Shown here piece after piece: positions 8,591 through 17,106 of a stretch of 64,000 nt of DNA. Both the position numbers and the translations under genes were made by a program. Position 1 is the first letter of the stretch. Each line of letters opens with the position of its first letter. Source of the stretch: Pirellulales bacterium (GTDB lineage: Bacteria; Planctomycetota; Planctomycetia; Pirellulales; JAEUIK01); assembly GCA_019694455.1 (NCBI GenBank), contig JAIBBY010000026.1, positions 1-64,000 on the forward strand, in the 5' to 3' direction. The notes under the pieces are model-generated. The model saw nothing but the letters and a program-made list of their open reading frames with translations. It searched no databases and was not told the origin of the DNA.

Positions 8591-9519
8591 GACGAAGGCC
8601 TCGCTTCGCCATAGCCCAACTCGCGACACAGATCGGCGACGTATGGCTCGATGATTTCCAACTCTTCGGCAGTCAGCCGCGAGAGCCATTTGCCAGACAC
8701 GCTGCGATCGACCCGCCGGGCAATGAAGTCGTCCACCTCCTGGCTCGGCGGCAATCCCAGAAATTCCAATAGCGGTGGCACAGACGCTTCGGGCTGGCCA
8801 ACCAGGTCTTCAAACCGAATTTCGTAATACTGGTCAGCAGGCAGCGTCTTGCCAAACGATCGGGCAGCGGTCACGCATTCGCGCCAGGTGTAGGCCGTGA
8901 ACGCCATGCGGTCCATCTCGCGTTTTAGCTTCTGCCAGTTCTTGATCTTTGGCCCCATGCTGTAGCGGTATTTACTGCCCGCGAGCATAGTCCAGGTGGT
9001 GCCCACAAATTCAGCCGCGTAGGCCGGCAGATCGACCAGCGGCACCTCGCGCACGCGGTTGTACACCAGCTTGTAATAGGGTGGACGGCTCCCCTTCGCG
9101 CGGAGCAGCGAGTTGTGGGTTTGCCACTCCTCCTTCTGCGACGCGGCCACCTCGCGCCCGTTGCGAATGATGTGCACAATCTTGCCACGCGGAAACACCG
9201 CATGCACAAACCCCAGCGACAGGCTGTTCGCCTGTGTGCAAACCAGCAAACGCTGGCGGCCGCTACGAGCAAGAAAATCGCCAAACTGGCGATGGATATA
9301 GCGCACCACGCCCGGTCGCGCGTCGGCCGGCGTCAGGCAATCGTCGCTCTGCCACGCGTTGCCGTACCGCCAGATGTACTTGGGCCGCCGCCAGTACGCC
9401 AACTCGGGATGCTGTGACAGCACCTCCCCCAGAAAATTAGTGCCGCTGCGCGCCGCCCCCACTTCGCAAATGAAGTGGTCGCGCCAGTGCGGGTCGAGTG
9501 GTTGAGCGGTGTCGGACAT
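8587..9519 (-). CDS. PAPS-dependent sulfotransferase family protein
   Basis: 310 residues, cytosolic. The 5'-phosphosulfate-binding loop is visible near the N-terminus (ARSGTNFLGEVL, residues 23-34), and the 3'-phosphate motif follows as VHIIRNGREVAASQ (about 115-128). These are hallmarks of the Sulfotransfer superfamily, which moves sulfate from PAPS to carbohydrate or other acceptors. Start is ATG 9519; a TTG directly precedes it. The gene couples to the methyltransferase by a 4-base overlap. Planctomycetes often carry many such genes; the acceptor here cannot be deduced. Confidence 0.88.
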   Translation of the reverse strand: MSDTAQPLDPHWRDHFICEVGAARSGTNFLGEVLSQHPELAYWRRPKYIWRYGNAWQSDDCLTPADARPGVVRYIHRQFGDFLARSGRQRLLVCTQANSLSLGFVHAVFPRGKIVHIIRNGREVAASQKEEWQTHNSLLRAKGSRPPYYKLVYNRVREVPLVDLPAYAAEFVGTTWTMLAGSKYRYSMGPKIKNWQKLKREMDRMAFTAYTWRECVTAARSFGKTLPADQYYEIRFEDLVGQPEASVPPLLEFLGLPPSQEVDDFIARRVDRSVSGKWLSRLTAEELEIIEPYVADLCRELGYGEARPSS

Positions 9520-9715
9520 CAAACTGATGGATGGCTAAGAGGGCTGGCCCAGCGGCGCGCCTTTGGAAGGTCCAATTTGAACTGCCGTGCTGCCGCGCAA
9601 GCTCCGCAACCGTAGCACTGGCTGGCTGTAGCTAGGATAGCTTGCTCGACCAGACAGTGACCAGTTGTCAAAGCAGGTTCTGCGTCGCCGGCGCTCTGCA
9701 AGAAACGCCAGTGCG

Positions 9716-10201
9716 CTAGCAGCCCAGCAACTTGGCGGTGACCAGCCATTCGAGCTGGCCGTGCCCGGAGCCAAGCCGTTCGAAGCGGATCGCCGCCGCT
9801 GCCCCTTTGGAGAACCGAAGCGAGGCGTGCGCGTCGCCGATCAAGGCGGCGGTCAATTCCTCGACATCGGGCGAATGTCCGACCCAGGCCACATCTTCCC
9901 CTTGCCGTTGGCGAGTCCATTCCATCACCCGCTTGAGATCGGAGCCCGGCGCCAGCGCGTCGAGCTCTGCAAGTTGCGTCGACCGAGGCAACCGCGCCAA
10001 CAAGAGATCGGCGGTCTCACGGCAGCGGATCAAAGGACTGGTGGCAATCGCCGTAGGGGCAAATCCGCGCTGCGCCAGCGCCTTGGCGACTTTGGCGAAC
10101 CGCGCTCGCCCTTCGGCGGTCAGCGGGCGTTTGCCGTCGTCGGGCCAGCGGTCGGCGTCGCGCTCATACGCCCACGCGTGTCGGACGATGTAAAGCCGCA
10201 T
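9716..10201 (-). CDS. sixA: SixA-like histidine phosphatase
   Basis: 161 residues from ATG 10201. The catalytic RHA motif is at residues 7-9 (VRHAWAYE), Arg59 lies in SPLIRCRETA, and the second catalytic histidine is His109 in WVGHSPDVEE. This arrangement and the short length match SixA-type phosphohistidine phosphatases of the histidine phosphatase superfamily. SixA acts on phosphohistidine proteins in some bacteria, including PTS components, and a PTS regulon is present elsewhere in this window; a link is only inferred. It follows the RNase HII-like gene by 26 bases on the same strand and may be cotranscribed. The symbol reflects family, not a proven orthologue. Confidence 0.82.
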   Translation of the reverse strand: MRLYIVRHAWAYERDADRWPDDGKRPLTAEGRARFAKVAKALAQRGFAPTAIATSPLIRCRETADLLLARLPRSTQLAELDALAPGSDLKRVMEWTRQRQGEDVAWVGHSPDVEELTAALIGDAHASLRFSKGAAAAIRFERLGSGHGQLEWLVTAKLLGC

Positions 10202-10227
10202 GGCATTGTTTTCCCAATTGAGCTGTA

Positions 10228-11202
10228 TCAACGCGAGCGCCACAGCACCGCGTCGTCGATGCCCAGCGCCATCTGCCGACTGGCGATCTCGCTCTTGAAA
10301 CGGCCCGCGTCCCCAGGATAACCAGCCGTCGCGCGCAAGTCGGGAAGCTGCTCGCGCCAAAAGGCGTTGAACGCCCGCATCGACAACTCGCGCAGGTACT
10401 TGGCAACCATGGAGGCCAGCGCCACCGGCATGTGCTCCTCCCCGCGCACGCGGAACCGCACTTCGACGCGCCGATCGAGCGGACGCAGCCGGTAGACGCT
10501 TTCAGCCGCTGCTTCGCCGTGGATCGCCACCAGGCTGTCGGGAAACTGCTCCTGCAAAAAGCGGCCGTAAGTGTTGCGCCCTCCATGTTTGTCGCCAACG
10601 GCCAACACCTCGCCAGGGCCGCAGCCCGCAATCGCGTCGCTCAGCAGTTGAATCGACAGTCGCGACAGCGCCTCCCCCTTGGACCCATATTGCTCGACCA
10701 GCGCGTTGAATCGCTCGGGAAACACGGTCACGGCTCGCACCTGCGTCAATCGCACGCGGGCATCTCGAAAGCCGTCTTTCAGCACAGGCGCGATTTGCGC
10801 CAGTTCGCGACGGTCGGCCTCCAGCGGCAAACAAGGATTGAAACCGAGATGCCACGGAACCGCATCGAGGTAGTCGCGGCACGCGGGCGCCACCAGCCGC
10901 CAGAAATCGCGGCAGTCGCGAGGTCGCTGCCGCGCCAGTCGCAACATGGCCAGCACACTGCGCTCCAGCGTCGCGATGCCATGTTGCGAGCCGTACAAGA
11001 CTTTTGAATCGGCAATCGGCAACCGGGCCGAGCCGCCGTCCCGAGATCGAGCAGACTGGCGGCAAACGACGCCGGCAAGTCGCTCGTAAAGATCGGCCCC
11101 CTGCCGGGGATTGCCGGGCACGCGCCAGACTGTGGCAGCGATCACCAAGGGCCCTAAGTTAGGGGCGTAGCCCGCCTCGTCGATGCCGATCAGATATCCC
11201 AC
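10228..11202 (-). CDS. RNase HII-like nuclease-fold protein
   Basis: 324 residues, GTG start at 11202. The N-terminus (GIDEAGYAPNLGPLV, D8-E9) mirrors the DEAGRGPLAGPVV active-site start of RNase HII. ASMVAKYLRELSM near residue 275 mirrors the ASIIAK region, and a central VGDKHGGRNTYGRFL supplies another acidic residue. It is over 100 residues longer than normal RnhB and the motifs are substituted, so it is probably a divergent paralogue and not the housekeeping RNase HII. Substrate is unknown. It sits directly upstream of the SixA-like gene. Confidence 0.7.
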   Translation of the reverse strand: MGYLIGIDEAGYAPNLGPLVIAATVWRVPGNPRQGADLYERLAGVVCRQSARSRDGGSARLPIADSKVLYGSQHGIATLERSVLAMLRLARQRPRDCRDFWRLVAPACRDYLDAVPWHLGFNPCLPLEADRRELAQIAPVLKDGFRDARVRLTQVRAVTVFPERFNALVEQYGSKGEALSRLSIQLLSDAIAGCGPGEVLAVGDKHGGRNTYGRFLQEQFPDSLVAIHGEAAAESVYRLRPLDRRVEVRFRVRGEEHMPVALASMVAKYLRELSMRAFNAFWREQLPDLRATAGYPGDAGRFKSEIASRQMALGIDDAVLWRSR

Positions 11203-11261
11203 GCCCGATTCCCATCCCTGCTGCCGCGGCGCGTTTGGTTCGCGCTCTGCGGCGATTCAGG

Positions 11262-11426
11262 TTAGGAGTTCGCCTGGCGTTTGGCAACTAAACGCGGCGA
11301 GGGCGAGCGCGGTTTGTCCACTGGTGGTCGCGGCCGTGGCGATTCTTCGATTTGCGCGCGGCGTTTGAATTCTCGCAATCGGCCAGAAACAGGTGGCGGC
11401 GACTGTACGCGGGTGATGCGATTCAT
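11262..11426 (-). CDS. Possible small basic protein (54 aa)
   Basis: ATG at 11426 is preceded at four bases by GAGGAG, a strong Shine-Dalgarno. The product is rich in Pro, Arg and Ser (SPRPRPPVDKPRSPSPR) and probably disordered and nucleic-acid or membrane binding. There is no homology I can name. The only support is the ribosome-binding site and GC-rich third positions in the otherwise empty 11203-11529 gap between the RNase HII-like gene and a secreted protein, both on the same strand. Confidence 0.4.
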   Translation of the reverse strand: MNRITRVQSPPPVSGRLREFKRRAQIEESPRPRPPVDKPRSPSPRLVAKRQANS

Positions 11427-11529
11427 GAGTCTCCTCGGCGCAAGCGACCTCAAGGGTAGGCGCGTAGAGCAAGTGGGGCGCGAGTGCGCTTTCAAACGTA
11501 GCTTATTCGAGGCGCGAGTGGCGCGGGCT

Positions 11530-11856
11530 TTAGAACCCGGGTCCCACCATGACGCCTCCCCCGAAGCCGATTCCGCCACCGCCGTACGGAGGATATCCCC
11601 AGCTCCACGCGCCCGGCAGGCCCCAGCCATAGCCGGCGTACGAGGGATACCACGGTCGATAGTAGGCGTTGTAGGCGGCGCCGCGCGACGGCACGAACAC
11701 TGGCGGCGCCACGTAAGCGGGGGCGACGACGACCGCCGGATAGTAAGCGCGGTAGGGATAAGCGACACGATAGCGATGGCGCCAGCCGGCCGACGCGCTG
11801 GAAGTTGCGGCGCCGAGCACCAACAGCACTAGGAGCGTCAACAGCATGCGTTTCAT
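11530..11856 (-). CDS. Small secreted Tyr/Gly/Pro-rich protein
   Basis: 108 residues. A clear signal peptide occupies residues 1-23 (MKRMLLTLLVLLVLGAATSS then ASA-G). The mature part is low in complexity, rich in Y, P, G, A and W, with RHRYRVAYPYRAYY and a glycine tail. Such short tyrosine-rich exported proteins are common in planctomycetes and may be envelope associated; no function is known. GGAGA precedes the ATG at a suitable distance. Confidence 0.75.
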   Translation of the reverse strand: MKRMLLTLLVLLVLGAATSSASAGWRHRYRVAYPYRAYYPAVVVAPAYVAPPVFVPSRGAAYNAYYRPWYPSYAGYGWGLPGAWSWGYPPYGGGGIGFGGGVMVGPGF

Positions 11857-12107
11857 GAACGTGTCTCCAGCTAATCCGATGGCCGAACTGCCTTGAATTC
11901 TAGCTTCAGCAGTAGTCTAGCCAATGATCTTGCGGAAATCTCATTTCAACCTCGCTCGGTTGCCTTGCCAGGCCCAAGCTGGCCGCTTGCTACCAACCCA
12001 GCGCGGCGGCGCGGTACATTGGCAAATAGTGCGGAACTATGTTCTGCAATTGGGGTTAATCGTAATTGGCAGGCGATCTCGCTGTTGCTCCACGGTCAGG
12101 GACCACT

Positions 12108-12749
12108 TTGGCGATCACCGAATCCACGGCACGGCGGTACGAGCTAGCCGATCCAGACGTGCGGCTGATGCTGGCGGTGCGCGAAGGGGACGCCGCGGCC
12201 TTCGAACAACTGATGCAGCGCTACCAAAACCGGGTGTTGACCGTGCTACAGCACCTGGTCGGTTCCCCGCAGGAGGCCGAGGATTTGGCGCAAGAGGTCT
12301 TCTTGCGCGTGTTTCGGGCGCGCAAAAACTACGCGGCCGGCGCCAAGTTTTCCACCTGGCTGTTCACCATCGTCAACAATGTCGCGTTCAACGCGCGGCG
12401 CGGGCGGTCGCGCCGCAAAGAAGTGCAGGTCCGCGACGAAGTCAGCTCGTCGGGCAGCGTGCGTGGCATGGCCGATCTGGCTCAGGCGGCCAGCGGCATG
12501 ATGCCGACTCGCGTAATCGACAAAGAGGAGATGCGCGATGTGGTGCGCGCCGCGCTCGATGTGCTCAACGAGCGGCAGCGGATGGCCGTGCTGCTTAACA
12601 AATTCGAGGGGCTGGGTTATGCGGATATCGCCGAAGCCATGCAGATGAGCCCGCAAGCCATCAAGTCGCTGCTGTCGCGGGCGCGGGTGGCGCTGCGCGA
12701 CGTGATCGAACCGTATTTGCAATCCGGCGTTCGATCTCCATTGGAATAG
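12108..12749 (+). CDS. ECF-type RNA polymerase sigma factor
   Basis: 213 residues. Sigma region 2 spans roughly residues 20-95 (DAAAFEQLMQRYQNRV, EAEDLAQEVFLRVFR, FSTWLFTIVNNVAFN). Region 4 spans about 150-205 (LNERQRMAVLLNKFEGLGYADIA, SPQAIKSLLSRAR). The start is uncertain: TTG 12108 follows AGGGA at 12098-12102 and gives a normal N-terminus, while TTG 12066 would add 14 residues. The next gene starts six bases after the stop and encodes a single-pass membrane protein, so this is likely a sigma/anti-sigma pair. Confidence 0.9.
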   Translation: MAITESTARRYELADPDVRLMLAVREGDAAAFEQLMQRYQNRVLTVLQHLVGSPQEAEDLAQEVFLRVFRARKNYAAGAKFSTWLFTIVNNVAFNARRGRSRRKEVQVRDEVSSSGSVRGMADLAQAASGMMPTRVIDKEEMRDVVRAALDVLNERQRMAVLLNKFEGLGYADIAEAMQMSPQAIKSLLSRARVALRDVIEPYLQSGVRSPLE

Positions 12750-12754
12750 CATTG

Positions 12755-13273
12755 ATGTCGAACGAACCCGCTCCACACGACGCCGCGCGACTCGACGATG
12801 AGTACGTCGCTTATCTCGACGGCGAAACGCCGCCCGAGGTAAATCATCGCCTGGAAGCGCTGCTAGCGCGCGACGACGCGGCCCGCGCCGATGTGCATTC
12901 GCTGGAGCGTGTTTGGGACGCGCTCGACCATCTGCCCCGCGCGCATGCCAGCACGGCATTTACCTCGACGACGGTGGAAATGGCCGCCGTCGGCGCCGAG
13001 CAGGAGGCCGCCGCCAGCGGACGCAGTGCGGTCAACGATCGCTGGCGACACGCGCTTTTGGCGCTGGCCGTCCTCTCCGCGGCGCTCGCCGCGGGCTATG
13101 CCGTCGCCTCCCACCAGGGTCGCCAAGAAACCGAAGCGTTGGTCAAGCATTTGCCGGTGGTCGAGCGGCTGGACGAGTATCGACAAGCAGGGAACATCGA
13201 GTTCCTCCGCCAATTGGCCGACGAAATCCCTTTTGACAAGGCGGCGCCGACCGATGCCAAAACAGGTCACTAG
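12755..13273 (+). CDS. Putative anti-sigma factor, single-pass membrane protein
   Basis: 172 residues from ATG 12755. The N-terminal 60 residues resemble anti-sigma N-terminal domains (DEYVAYLDGETPPEVNHRLEALLARD, then SLERVWDALD), without the CxxC or HxxxCxxC zinc residues. One transmembrane helix lies at about residues 100-119 (ALLALAVLSAALAAGYAVAS), leaving about 50 residues outside. It follows the ECF sigma gene by five bases and overlaps the next gene by 20 bases, so the three are cotranscribed. Anti-sigma function is inferred from context and topology. Confidence 0.75.
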   Translation: MSNEPAPHDAARLDDEYVAYLDGETPPEVNHRLEALLARDDAARADVHSLERVWDALDHLPRAHASTAFTSTTVEMAAVGAEQEAAASGRSAVNDRWRHALLALAVLSAALAAGYAVASHQGRQETEALVKHLPVVERLDEYRQAGNIEFLRQLADEIPFDKAAPTDAKTGH

Positions 13274-14348
13274 CCACGCGGGGATCCGCCGTCTGCGGCG
13301 GATCATGCTGAGCGGCCACTTTCGCCAGATGCTGGCAGTGGGGGGGGCCGCGCTGGTGATCCTGGCGTCGTGGTGGGCCGCCGGCGCGCGCGGAGACTAC
13401 TCCGCCGCGGAAGCCAAGCTTGCGGCGCTGTCGCCCGTGGAAAAAGATCGCTTGCGCCGCAACTACGACCGCTTTGCTCAATTGGACCGCGCGGAGCAAA
13501 AAGCGGCGCTGACGCTCGAAAGCGAACTAATGGCCGATCCACGGCAGGCCGAGTTGCGCGCTGTCATGCGCGACTACTATCAATGGCTCACCACGCTAAC
13601 AGCGGGTCAGCGAGCCGAGCTTGCGCGACTCGCCACCGACCAGCGCGTGGCGAGAATTCGAGAACTGCGCGCCGCCCAAGCCCGCGATGCTGAAAAGTTG
13701 GCCGATCGGTTGGCCATCGTGCGCTGGATCGACCAAAAGACGCTCGAGCGCTTGATGACCGCCGAAGAGCGCAAGAAGGCCGAGCAGGCGCCGCCGATGG
13801 ATCGCCGCCTCATGGTGCTCCGCGAAATGCGGCGCGGCGGGCTTCCCGAGTTGCTCGATCACTTGGAGCCGGCTGACTTCACCGAGTTGCGAGCGCAACT
13901 GAGTCCGCGGTTAGATCGCGAACTCGATGCCAAGCCCGATCGCCGCCAACGCTGGGAGCTAATTGCCAAGGAAACCGGCAGTTGGATGCGTAGCTGGGGG
14001 GAGGGAGGCAGTCTCGGATTGTTCTCGCCCGAGGAGCAGGCCGAGAACCAGGTCGCACTCAAGGATTTTTTCGAAAAGCAGCTCGACGACGCCGAGCGCG
14101 ACCGCTTGCTGAGCCTGCCCCCCGACGAGATGGAACGCGAACTGCGCAAGGCGTATTTGTTCAAAAATCATGGCGAGCAGTTCCGGCAACGCTTGGAGCC
14201 GCTGAAAACGCGTCAAAGACCGTCCCGGCGCGGTCCCGATGCCGATCGACCCGGCCCGCCGGACCGCCGGCGACCGCACGACCCCGATGCGGACCACCCC
14301 GGTCCACCCGGCAAGCGCCACCCCCGCGACGAGCGCGGCGCGGTCTAA
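13254..14348 (+). CDS. Membrane-anchored coiled-coil protein of sigma-factor operon (DUF3106-like)
   Basis: 364 residues from ATG 13254. A basic start and a transmembrane helix near residues 25-43 (MLAVGGAALVILASWWAAG) are followed by a helical region. The repeats RLRRNYDRFAQLDRAEQ and SPVEKDRL resemble DUF3106-type motifs, as in Spy/CpxP-like periplasmic helical proteins. The C-terminal 45 residues are Pro/Arg/Asp/His-rich and disordered. It overlaps the putative anti-sigma gene by 20 bases. A role as sensor or periplasmic partner of the sigma/anti-sigma pair is plausible but inferred. ATG 13305 is a possible shorter start. Confidence 0.72.
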   Translation: MPKQVTSHAGIRRLRRIMLSGHFRQMLAVGGAALVILASWWAAGARGDYSAAEAKLAALSPVEKDRLRRNYDRFAQLDRAEQKAALTLESELMADPRQAELRAVMRDYYQWLTTLTAGQRAELARLATDQRVARIRELRAAQARDAEKLADRLAIVRWIDQKTLERLMTAEERKKAEQAPPMDRRLMVLREMRRGGLPELLDHLEPADFTELRAQLSPRLDRELDAKPDRRQRWELIAKETGSWMRSWGEGGSLGLFSPEEQAENQVALKDFFEKQLDDAERDRLLSLPPDEMERELRKAYLFKNHGEQFRQRLEPLKTRQRPSRRGPDADRPGPPDRRRPHDPDADHPGPPGKRHPRDERGAV

Positions 14349-14425
14349 CTCTTTCGCTCATCCGCAGCGATTTGTCGCGCAAGTCGCGGGGTGAAAATGT
14401 CCGCCGCGCGGGCGCCTTGGCCCTC

Positions 14426-14431
14426 TATAAT
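14426..14431 (+). promoter_or_regulatory. Candidate -10 element before the GspF-like gene
   Basis: Perfect TATAAT forty bases upstream of ATG 14471, without a recognisable -35 hexamer. Confidence 0.35.
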
Positions 14432-14470
14432 GAGGCCAGCTCAATTGCCGATCACTCGCCGGAACACCGC

Positions 14471-15517
14471 ATGCTGGGCAACCATCTCTCCAGTCGCGAA
14501 CTGGCGGCGCTCTGCCGCCGGTTGGCCACCGCGCTCGAAGCCGGACTCGATGTGCGCCGCGTGGTGGCGCGCGAAGCGAGCGGGCGGGGACGTCGCGCGC
14601 TAATCGAGCGGTTCGAGGAGTTGCGCCTCGACGTGAATCGTGGTCATTCGTTGACCGACGCGCTAGCCAAGACGGGCGATTTCTTTCCCACGCTCTTTCG
14701 GCAAATGGTGCGGCTTGGGGAAGAGACCGGGCGACTGCCAGAAACGCTCAAGCACCTGGCCGAGCACTATGAGCTGCAGGTTAAACTGCGCCGCACGTTC
14801 CTCGCCGCGATCTCCTGGCCTCTCTTTCAATTGACCTTTGCCATTTGCATCGTGGGGCTCTTGATTTGGGTGCTGGGAATGATCGGCAATCGCAATGGCG
14901 CCGAACCGATCGACCTGCTCGGTCTAGGTCTGATGGGTGGCCGCGGCGCGGCGATCTATTTCAGCCTCGTCGGCGCCATCGCCTTGGTCGCCTTCCTGGT
15001 GATCCGCGCCATTCTGCGCGGCCAATTGTGGGCGCGGCCACTGGCCCGCCTGGCGCTCAAGCTGCCCGTCATTGGTGGCTCGCTCACCACATTGGCGCTG
15101 GCGCGCTTGTCGTGGAGTTTGTATCTCACCCTCGATGCCGGGCTCGATCTGCGCAAGGCCATTCCGCTGGCGCTCGACGCATCGCGGCACCCCGGCTATC
15201 GCGACGCCGCCGGGCTAATGGTGCAAGAAATCGGTCGCGGACGCGAAATCACCGAGGCCATGACCCAGTCGGGCGTCTTTCCACGGGAATTCTTGGACGC
15301 CGTCGAAGTAGGCGAGCGCAGCGGGAAGCTGCCCGAGCAAATGGGACTGTTGTCGCGCCAGTACGATGAACAGGCGCGCCGGGCCTTGGCCACGCTAACG
15401 GGGGTCGCTGGATTCGGCGTCTGGCTGCTGGTGGCGGCGCTGGTCATCGTGATGATTTTCCGCATCTTCAACACCTTGTACCTGGCTCCGCTGGAAGACG
15501 CGCTCAAGGGGCTTTGA
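14471..15517 (+). CDS. GspF/PilC-like inner-membrane platform protein
   Basis: 348 residues. Two T2SSF domains are visible, each with the FF.....GE.-like segments: GDFFPTLFRQMVRLGEETGRL near residue 75 and SGVFPREFLDAVEVGERSGKL near residue 270. Hydrophobic helices lie near 120-145, 165-190 and at the C-terminus (GVWLLVAALVIVMIF). GspF proteins sit in the inner membrane beneath type II secretion or type IV pilus machines. No GspE ATPase or pseudopilin adjoins it here, so it stands alone. ATG 14471 is chosen because the upstream in-frame codons precede a TATAAT box. Confidence 0.85.
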   Translation: MLGNHLSSRELAALCRRLATALEAGLDVRRVVAREASGRGRRALIERFEELRLDVNRGHSLTDALAKTGDFFPTLFRQMVRLGEETGRLPETLKHLAEHYELQVKLRRTFLAAISWPLFQLTFAICIVGLLIWVLGMIGNRNGAEPIDLLGLGLMGGRGAAIYFSLVGAIALVAFLVIRAILRGQLWARPLARLALKLPVIGGSLTTLALARLSWSLYLTLDAGLDLRKAIPLALDASRHPGYRDAAGLMVQEIGRGREITEAMTQSGVFPREFLDAVEVGERSGKLPEQMGLLSRQYDEQARRALATLTGVAGFGVWLLVAALVIVMIFRIFNTLYLAPLEDALKGL

Positions 15518-15638
15518 CCTCGACCCCGCTCCAAAGTTGCCAGATTACCCGTACAGGTGTTCCCTAGGTTCGCCAGATTCGCAAGCGAGATCGGGTCCGG
15601 CAACTCGATTTACGCCCTTTCCATTCCTGATCCGATCG

Positions 15639-15644
15639 TATAAT
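15639..15644 (+). promoter_or_regulatory. Candidate -10 element of the iron-sulfur carrier gene
   Basis: Perfect TATAAT about 65 bases upstream of ATG 15709; the -35 position is not well matched. Confidence 0.4.
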
Positions 15645-15708
15645 TAGGAGCAGTCCAGGGGGCCGGCCGTACAGCACATCCACAACCCGTCCGGGAGCAC
15701 GAGCGAAC

Positions 15709-16041
15709 ATGGCACTTACTTTGACCGAAAAGGCCGCGTCGGAAGTCAAGCGGATCATTCAAGACCAGAAGCTGACCGACGACACCCTGTTGCGGGTGGG
15801 CGTGGTTGGCGGTGGCTGCAGCGGTTTTAGTTACAGCCTGGGCTTCGACACCAGCTTCGACGAGAAGGCCGACAGCAAGTACTCCCACCATGGAGTGACA
15901 GTGGTGGTCGACAAGAAGAGCGCCCTTTACCTGGACGGCACCACCGTCGATTTCTACGACGGACTGGAAAAACGCGGTTTCACCTTCGACAATCCCAATG
16001 CCGTGAAGAGCTGCGGCTGCGGCAGCAGCTTCTCGGCCTAA
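15709..16041 (+). CDS. erpA: A-type iron-sulfur cluster carrier (HesB/IscA/ErpA family)
   Basis: 110 residues. The three conserved cysteines are present: Cys37 in GGGCSGFSY and Cys102/Cys104 in the C-terminal SCGCGSSF. These bind an Fe-S cluster for transfer to apoproteins in the cytosol. It is the right length for the family. IscA, ErpA and SufA cannot be separated confidently by eye, so the symbol is tentative. It is monocistronic, ending at a bidirectional terminator. A cysteine desulfurase lies far away at 59.8-60.9 kb. Confidence 0.92.
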   Translation: MALTLTEKAASEVKRIIQDQKLTDDTLLRVGVVGGGCSGFSYSLGFDTSFDEKADSKYSHHGVTVVVDKKSALYLDGTTVDFYDGLEKRGFTFDNPNAVKSCGCGSSFSA

Positions 16042-16075
16042 GTCAGCCGAAAACAGTCGCTAGATTGTGATTCGA

Positions 16076-16110
16076 AAAAAAGCCTCGGGAATGAACCCCC
16101 GAGGCTTTTT
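16076..16110. terminator. Bidirectional Rho-independent terminator
   Basis: Stem AGCCTCGGG (16081-16089) pairs with CCCGAGGCT (16098-16106), followed by T5 on the plus strand and preceded by A7, which is a T-run on the minus strand. It serves the convergent iron-sulfur carrier and dehydrogenase genes. Confidence 0.9.
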
Positions 16111-16116
16111 CGTTGG

Positions 16117-17106
16117 TTAGCGCCACTGCCAACCGCTGCGAATCTGCTCGTTCACCACGCAGCCTTCCGGCCAGCGTCCCTCGTGCAGATCGACAATGCA
16201 CTGCGCGGCAAGGCTGCTCATGGCGACTTCGCTCTCCAGATCCAGTCCCCCCATGTGCGGCGCTAGCAGCACGCGATCAACCTTCAACAGTGGGCTATCG
16301 AGCGGCAACGGTTCGATCTTGAACGCGTCCAGGCCCGCCCCAAACAAGTGGCCGCTGGCGATTGCCTCGGCCAGCGCGTCCTCATCGACCAGGTTGCCGC
16401 GCGCCGTGTTGATGAGGATCGAGCCGCGCTTCATGCGGGCGAGTGTGTCGCGATTAATCAAGTCGTTCGTCTCGGCGCAGGCCGGCGCGTGCAGGCTCAC
16501 AATGTCCGCCTCAGCCAGCAACTCGTCGAACGAAACCAGTCGTACACCCGACTGCCGAACAAACTCGGGATCGGCGCACGGATCGCACGCAATCACCTTT
16601 AGTCCCAGCCCTACAGCCCGCGGAACCACAGCTCGCCCGATTCGACCCAGCCCCACGAGCCCCAGGGTGCGCCCCGCGAGCCGCGGCAGACTTTGCCGCT
16701 TCCACTGTCCGCTGCGAACCTCCTGATCTCGGCCGGGAAAGCCCCGCGCCACGCCAAACATGAGCGCGATGGTCTGCTCGGCCACCGAGTCTTGATTGGT
16801 GCCAGGGGCGATGCAGACTGCCACTCCCAGCTCGCTGGCGCTCGGCACGTCCACGGCGTCGTATCCCACGCCCATCCGCGAAACCACACGCAATTGGCTG
16901 CCCGCCAGCACCCGCGCGTTGAATGGCTCCATACCGGCCAGCGCCGCGTCGATGCCTTGCAACTCGGCCACTAATGCCTCGGGATTGGCAAGTACGGCGG
17001 AGTTGTCTTGGGGATAGACCACCTCGAATCCGGCCCGCTCCAGAATGTCGCGATAAGGACCGGGTTGGTTCTTGAGCATGAACGGAAAGACCATGACGCG
17101 CGGCAT
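16117..17106 (-). CDS. D-2-hydroxyacid dehydrogenase (phosphoglycerate dehydrogenase-like)
   Basis: 329 residues from ATG 17106. The NAD-binding glycine motif is GLGRIG (152-157) with Asp175 after strand 2. The catalytic triad is Arg236 (NTARGNLVDE), Glu265 (KIEPLP) and His284 (APHMGG). It lacks the C-terminal ACT regulatory domain of long SerA, so it is a short enzyme. The exact substrate (3-phosphoglycerate, glyoxylate or another 2-ketoacid) cannot be told. The frame stays open upstream to 17262, but ATG 17106 gives the standard family N-terminus. Confidence 0.88.
   Translation of the reverse strand: MPRVMVFPFMLKNQPGPYRDILERAGFEVVYPQDNSAVLANPEALVAELQGIDAALAGMEPFNARVLAGSQLRVVSRMGVGYDAVDVPSASELGVAVCIAPGTNQDSVAEQTIALMFGVARGFPGRDQEVRSGQWKRQSLPRLAGRTLGLVGLGRIGRAVVPRAVGLGLKVIACDPCADPEFVRQSGVRLVSFDELLAEADIVSLHAPACAETNDLINRDTLARMKRGSILINTARGNLVDEDALAEAIASGHLFGAGLDAFKIEPLPLDSPLLKVDRVLLAPHMGGLDLESEVAMSSLAAQCIVDLHEGRWPEGCVVNEQIRSGWQWR

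Noticed and set aside
14471-15517. GspF-like gene as part of the Tad operon
   Set aside because: It is 2 kb away, separated by a bidirectional terminator and an oppositely oriented gene, and tadB and tadC are already present.
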